The notes under the pieces: model-generated | Database searches by the model: none | What the model was told of the DNA's origin: nothing | The model's input: only the letters and a program-made list of their open reading frames with translations | From: Zizania palustris | Taxonomy: Eukaryota; Streptophyta; Magnoliopsida; Poales; Poaceae | Length of the DNA: 64,000 nt | Direction of reading: 5' to 3' | NCBI GenBank assembly: GCA_019279435.1 | Contig: JAAALK010000286.1 | Location: forward strand, 42,221,712-42,285,711 | Shown here: positions 58,339 to 64,000 of the stretch, piece after piece | How positions within the stretch are numbered: position 1 is the stretch's first letter | How the letters are laid out: each line of letters opens with the position of its first letter | Translations under genes and position numbers: made by a program

Positions 58339-61300
58339 TGAGGGGGCCGGCGAGGGCGAATCCGAGGAGGGCTAGGGTTTCGGCCGGCGAGGGGGGGATT
58401 TGGGGGCGGATCTTGCGGAGACGACGACTCTGACAGGCGGGGTCCACGGGCTAGTGAGCGCGGGCGAGCGGGGGTGGCAACTGACGGGTGGGGCCGGGTT
58501 GTCGGGTTCGCGCGCGAGGGGAGGGATTCGGCGCCGACAGGTGGGACCCGGGTTGTCAGTCTAAGGCGAGCGCGGTAACGGGCTGGGCCGGCCGGGAGAG
58601 AGAGAAGGGAGGGGGAGGAGCCCATTACTGTTCTATTACTTTTCTGAATAAAAATATTCTAGAAAATAGATTAAAATATTAGGGCTACTTCCAAGGCTGG
58701 TAAAAATTTATAAAAATTCCCAAAATTATATTTTGGTCTTAGGATTATATACAAAAAGTTTCACCTCCTGATTTGGTCATCTACTCTATGTTGTAGTTCA
58801 AAAGGGTATAAAAGAGAATTAAAGTATTTTCTGAAATAATAATGCCAATAAATTGAGTTTAATAATATTTTATTGTTTTGAAAATTTTGGGGTGTTACAT
58901 AGAGTGACAAGGAGTTAAGGCTCAATAAGCATGGCTTGGGTTGCACACAAGGACGGGGATCTAATAATTATAAGTGTAGGGCTTGATATTGGACTAATGC
59001 AATATTAACCTATGAGTTATAGCGATACTTTATTAAAACATGGGCTCAATAATGATCAACTGTTTCCACAGAGGTGGTCGATGACTTGTCTTGTTCAGCA
59101 AATGGTGATGGAGGAACCTCGGGGTAGAATTCCTGCTCCTCGATGAACTCGTAGTCTTCTCGATACGGAAAAATACATAAACAACACATTCAATAAAGCA
59201 TCACCAAACAAAACATACAAATTTTATGATCTAATCATGTGATTTGAGCTTTATTATTCTGGTGTTACTTTTAATAATATTAAAAGTTAGGTTTTAGGGG
59301 TTTTTATTAATTCTTTTCCTGAATTATTAATTTATCCCTAAGGGGTTTTTACTTATTTAATCTATAAGTTTATTTTGTGCTAAGATAACATACTGTTTTT
59401 ATGGCATTAATGTGTAGAGCATATTTTTCTGGTTCTAACAAAATTTGAATGGTGAAATTTGGAGTTAAAATGAGCAAGTTATGAATTTTCAAAGTTTAAA
59501 CAATTTTCTGGAATTTTATTTAAACAGAAAATGTGTTCTGGTCCACGGTGAGCCAGGCCCACGGTGGACTGCGCCACTGTGCGTGTGGACCGGTTGATCC
59601 AGGACCGTCGGATCTGGATCTGGCGGTCGGGCGCGAGGCGGGAAGGCTTTAATGAAATCGGACGGCTGTGATTAAATTGTAGCGAAGGGGTACGCGTGGA
59701 CGCACCAGATTGAGTCAACTATTTAAATAGCGATCAACGGCCAGGATCAAAGGATACCGGTTTGACCAGATCTGAGGGCTCAGATTAGATCCTACAGGAT
59801 CTAATCTGGACCGTTCGCTCCGGATCGTGCGGCTCGGATGAATTCCGGCACGACACGTGGTGACGAGGGTATTTTACCCTTCGTCTCCGGCGACGGCGGG
59901 CTCGGGTGCGGCTACGACGGCGGCGGCGAGGGCCTAGGGGCCTAGCTAGGGCCAAAAATGGAACGCGGAGGTGAAGGGGGTCCTGATAGTACCTTTGGTG
60001 GCGACGATGGGGGCCTGGAGGTGATCGGCGGCGAGCGTAGACGACGGAGAGGGTTCGAGTGCTTGACGGTGACGGCGATCCGGTGGTCTTTACGGCCAAC
60101 GGAGGGGTGACCGATGACGAGCGGGCTCTGGCGGTCTCGTTGGTGGCGGTGGCTAGGACGGGGGAGGTCCGAGGCGATGGCGAGGGCTCGCCGGAGGCGA
60201 AGCAGAGCTGAAGGCCGAAAAGAAAGTGGCGGCGCTCTGTTCTCGCACGAGGAGGGTTGTGAGCGTGTGGGCTGAGGGCGGTGGCCGTGGAGGGTTTTTA
60301 TAGGGGGTCGCCGGCGTCCATATGGCAAGGAACCGAAGGGTTTCCCGAGAGCTCCGGCGATCTCTTTCCAAGCTTCGGGTAGCCTTCCTTAAGCGCGAAA
60401 ACGCGTCGGCCATGGATGGAAAGGGGGCGGTGGTGACCAGGGAAGGTGATCCGGGGTCGGATCGGGCGAATCGAGGCGGCCGGCGGCGGGAACAGAAGGT
60501 GATCGCCGGGAGGAAGGAAGGGGGCGATCCCCTTCCATCGGAGACGATGGATCTGACAGGTGGCCCCCTCCTTTCAGTGGGCGAAACCAAGAAGGAAGGG
60601 CCGACAGGCAGGCCACGTCTGTCAGAGAGAGGGAAACGGAGGCGAGAGGCTGCCATGTGGGGCCAGGCGGGGCGCGGGCGAGAGGAGAGAGGGGACGCGA
60701 GCGCCGACAGGGCGGTCCCACATGTCAGCGACGCGAGTGTTGGGCTGGGTTGGGCCGAGGCGTTTTGGAGGTTGAGGCCCGTTTAAGCATTTCAATTCTT
60801 TTTCGATTTAAAATAAATCCAATAATTCATGTATTTGATTTAGGGTTGAATCACTGTTGATAAAAATTTGTAAAATTCCTGAAATTATATTTTGGCCTCT
60901 AGTTTATCTCATAAAATTTTCAAGTCCAAATTTGAATTATTCCTTCCTGTTTGGCTTTATTGGGGCTCTTTTAGGATTTCCTTTAATAACAAAATCCAGA
61001 AATGATTTAAATAATATTTTTCTTTTATTTGTTTTGTTTTTATTTCTTGGGGTGTTACAGGTAGTGTGCCTTCGGTCCGACTAGACTCTCTTGGCCAATC
61101 TGACTGTCTATCAGGCTTCGGTCCAACCGACCCTATTCTGGTCGGTTTGGTTTAGTTAGGTTATTTATCGTTTTCAGTTATTTTCTAACACTTCGGTTAA
61201 TTGAGTAATTTTAGAATTATTATTATTGATTTCCTAGAGACTCCGTTATTCCCTTACCAAGGTTTAAGGATTGTCGGAACGCGACGTTAATGTCTCACGA

Positions 61301-64000
61301 TGTTTTGGATCGTCGAACTGACCCAAGTGCGGGGGCACATTTTCGTGTCAACATTTTCATCCTAGAAAAAGTTCTAAGTTCAAATAAACAAATTTAATGC
61401 ACTTTAGTTCAAAATTGGGATCTTTCAATTCTGTTTTGGGTTGCCCATGCATCCTTTCTTTGTGGAGTCCTTCATCACTATGACATTTCTCTTTGTAATC
61501 TGAACCCCAATTTCATTCTTCATCTTGCCATCTTTGTTGAAATGTGTGAAGTATTCTTGGGAATTAATCCCCACTTCAATCTTTTCCATCATTTTTGCTG
61601 CTTGAGATCTCTTGGGCGCAAGGTGATCGGAGGGTGTGGACTCCAACTTCATGATGGGAAGGCGCTAGAGTATATATTTGTGATGCTTCCTTCTTCGAAC
61701 AAGGGGTGGCACTCGGATTAGTTTTACATGGCCAACTACGAGCCATCCCTTTCTCCTGAGATTGATTAAGTGCCATAGTCGGTGCTCACTTGGACCGACC
61801 GGTGCCCGACTGAGGAGAAAGGGCAAGTTGATGAGTTGGTGGCTCTAGTCCGGCATCTTCGGGAGAACAATGTCACAGGCCTCCACGTAGTGGTGAACTT
61901 CTTGTTTCATCGGATCACGCCGCTGAAGAAATGGCTTCACCCCGGGTATGAGTACTCGGGTCTTGGCAATCCGACCAGAGAGTCAGGTGAGGACTTGACT
62001 AGGAAGGAGGCGAAGGCGAGGGAGCGAAGCGTCTTCAGCAGCAAGGCCAAAGTCCGGACCGCCATTGGTTGTCACCTCTTGCGGCTCAGCTTTCCCCGGC
62101 CAGAGGTAATGTCATTTCCCTCTTTTCTGCCAGTGTTCGATGAAGCATGTAGACGGTCTTTGAATCTTTTGACCCCTGGTTTTGTAGAGTTGGGTCGCCT
62201 TCATCTCCCTGCCTCCACTACCAGAGCACCCCTGCCCAGTCAAGCAGAACGGACACCGGGCCAGATGATGACGGATTCAGTAGGAAGAGAAAGGGGAAGG
62301 ATACGTGCTCTCCTCTCGCGAAGAAGTCAAAGAAGTTGATGGAAATGTCACCCAGCCATCGATCGACCCGAAGCTTGACCAAAGAGGCAGCGATCAAGGG
62401 GCCGACGCGAGGACCTATGAAGGTCCATTCATCCTTTGTCAAAGAGGCGGGTGTCAACTCGTAGACTTACGAGAGGGCGCCCGCGACAGCCGAGGTTGTG
62501 GCGTCATCTTCTTTCATGTCTACCCCACCTCCGCCTTCATCGTCGTGACCGCCACCACCTCCTTTGGCCTTGGTGACCGGTTTTGCTCCCAGTGCAGGGC
62601 CTAGCTCACAGGCGAAGAAGATGGTGTTCCGGCGGTCGACATTGTGATTGTGTCGATAGGTAGTTGATTTTATGAAGTGTTTCTTCATAACCTTTTTTTG
62701 GGTCTTCTTTTTCAATAGTGTGGATGGATCGCCGTTGGCCGAACTGAGTTCAGTCGGGTGACTAATTCTTCCATACTGAGCACCGCTTTGGTGGTCTATG
62801 TGTCACCACCGAGGTCACCTAAGGGCTAGAAGTCTTCGACTCCCTCAAGCATGGAGGTTGGTGGAGGCGTGCCTCCGGAGGGTGGAGCGCCACCACTGGG
62901 TGAAGAGTCGGCAGTCGTGCCTCCTCCGCCGAGGAGGTCTGAGGGTTCACCGTCGGCCATGGGAATGGCTATGACGGACCTTGGCGGGACGAGGAAGGAG
63001 CTGCCCGCTCCCATCGTCATGGCCAGGAGTGTGCCTTCGGCCTCTGCTTGCTTCTGACCTGACATGAATAGAGGAGCGTGTGCGAGCGTCTAGAGGCACT
63101 CCGACATCACGACCAGAGGATGATGGTGAGTTTCTTGCAAAATATTCGCGTACCTTGTGGTATGTGCTGACCCAAGTACCCACGCAGGATCTTGCCAACT
63201 AGCTGGGAGAGCATGTGGACTATAAGGCCAGTGAGCTAAGGCGGTTGGGGAGGGAGAATCGCGTTCTCCGCGAGCATCTTGATCTTCAGTCCCTTGGTAA
63301 ATTTTGACACTCTCGGTGTCTTGCCGATAGGATTTGATCACTAATTCCATTTATCTTTTGTAGAGATGTTGGCATCGGGGGAGCGTCTTGAGATGGTCGC
63401 CAATCAAGTGCACCGGTTGGCGGACGAGGCGATAGCCGAGAGGGCCACTGCCTTGGCCGAATTAGAGAAGGACAAGAAGCAACTCACCAAGTTAAAAGCT
63501 TCAACTCAAAAGTGGCTTGGTGAGTATAAAAGTATGGACTCCTTCCGAGGGCTTCTTTGTTTGTCAATGTATGCCTTGAAAACTCATTTTGCTTTGCAGA
63601 GCTTCATCATCGAGTGGGTGCTCAATTTGCTGATTTGGAGCAGCGCCTGGCCAGCACCTAGAATCGTCTGGATGCTTACCGGACAAGTGCTGAGACGCTG
63701 ATCCGAATGGTCGATGATGAGATTCCGAGCAGGCAGTGGTCGGCAAAGGAGTCTTTGGTCTGACTAGATGGTGCTGACAATCGGCTGAGGCATACCACTC
63801 GGGACTTCGCGAGAATGACGGTCGTACACGTGCTTGGGATCGTCTGAGCGTTGTATCCGACTACTCGTCTAGATTTTATCTAACCAAGGTGGCCGACACA
63901 CTTCAACGAGGCTAATGTCAAATAGATCAACGCTGAGGTTGGAGAGACCGTCGATGCCTTGATCTCGAATATTGAGTTCTATCCTCCTACACCTCTTGCA
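58339..64000 (+). repeat. Second copy of 48178-53843 (direct, truncated by window end)
   Basis: It is near-identical to the first copy, at an offset of 10,161 bases at the left and 10,157 at the right. Its parts are: element 3 LTR fragment 58339-58899; tagag 58900-58904; element 2 LTR fragment 58905-61059; ggtag 61060-61064; element 1 LTR end to 61353; ttttc 61354-61358; the CACTA remnant; and the Transposase_28-like remnant (61757-64000). The left edge lies inside an LTR and inside an anthranilate synthase intron, not at any transposon end. Of about 13 differences seen by eye, about ten are single-base length changes in homopolymers. Confidence 0.95.
61757..64000 (+). pseudogene. Second copy of the Transposase_28-like remnant
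   Basis: It is the same broken gene as at 51600-53843, with frame 61782-62339 identical in translation to 51625-52182. It is part of the duplicated block and is cut by the window end. Confidence 0.65.

Overview
The window is nuclear DNA of a grass (Poaceae). The evidence is grass-like coding style, spliced plant genes (DEX1, a calmodulin-binding RLCK, anthranilate synthase alpha), Ac-like hAT and CACTA ends with grass-type subterminal repeats, and a dense nest of LTR retrotransposons. I cannot name the species. The length and nesting of the intergenic DNA suggest a larger genome than rice. From memory, a DEX1 gene and an anthranilate synthase alpha gene also lie near each other on distal rice chromosome 3, so this may be an expanded version of that neighbourhood.

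Layout. 1-2286: 3' half of a DEX1 homologue (+). 3133-5275: a CRCK-type receptor-like cytoplasmic kinase (-), convergent with DEX1, whose catalytic motifs are all degraded (pseudokinase). 6005-9195: a non-autonomous Ac-like hAT element with a perfect 8-bp target duplication, filled by about five copies of a 502-bp tandem repeat. 9624-9895: probable MITE. 10902-13518: a SANT-domain gene (-) whose first exon is a 16-copy coding minisatellite. 14830-15995: remains of a copia element ending in gag. 15996-16384: one end of a CACTA transposon inserted in it.

16390-51196 is a nest of LTR elements resolved by target-site duplications. A degenerate Tat-lineage Ty3/gypsy element (+, TSD ttttc) carries in its 3' LTR a chromovirus (-, 26259-50900, TSD ggtag). 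That chromovirus carries in its 5' LTR a second, young chromovirus (-, 36328-48737, TSD tagag). The young element has near-identical 3.39-kb LTRs and an intact 1505-codon gag-pol with chromodomain. Both chromoviruses encode an extra protein between the primer binding site and gag. It is conserved between the two families and is the best candidate here for an undescribed function.

51202-55660 holds CACTA and gypsy-type (Transposase_28-like) remnants. 55660-56058 is a broken PIF/Harbinger transposase. 56992-58117 is the 3' end of an anthranilate synthase alpha gene (-), with three exons visible and one single-base frameshift. At about 58339 this gene stops abruptly at a second copy of 48178-53843, which runs to the window end. 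Most differences between the two copies are one-base length changes in homopolymers, so this is either a very recent duplication or an assembly join.

Host genes and transposons do not form a pathway here. The window is mainly a record of successive insertions, in which the older elements have lost reading frames mostly through C-to-T type nonsense changes.
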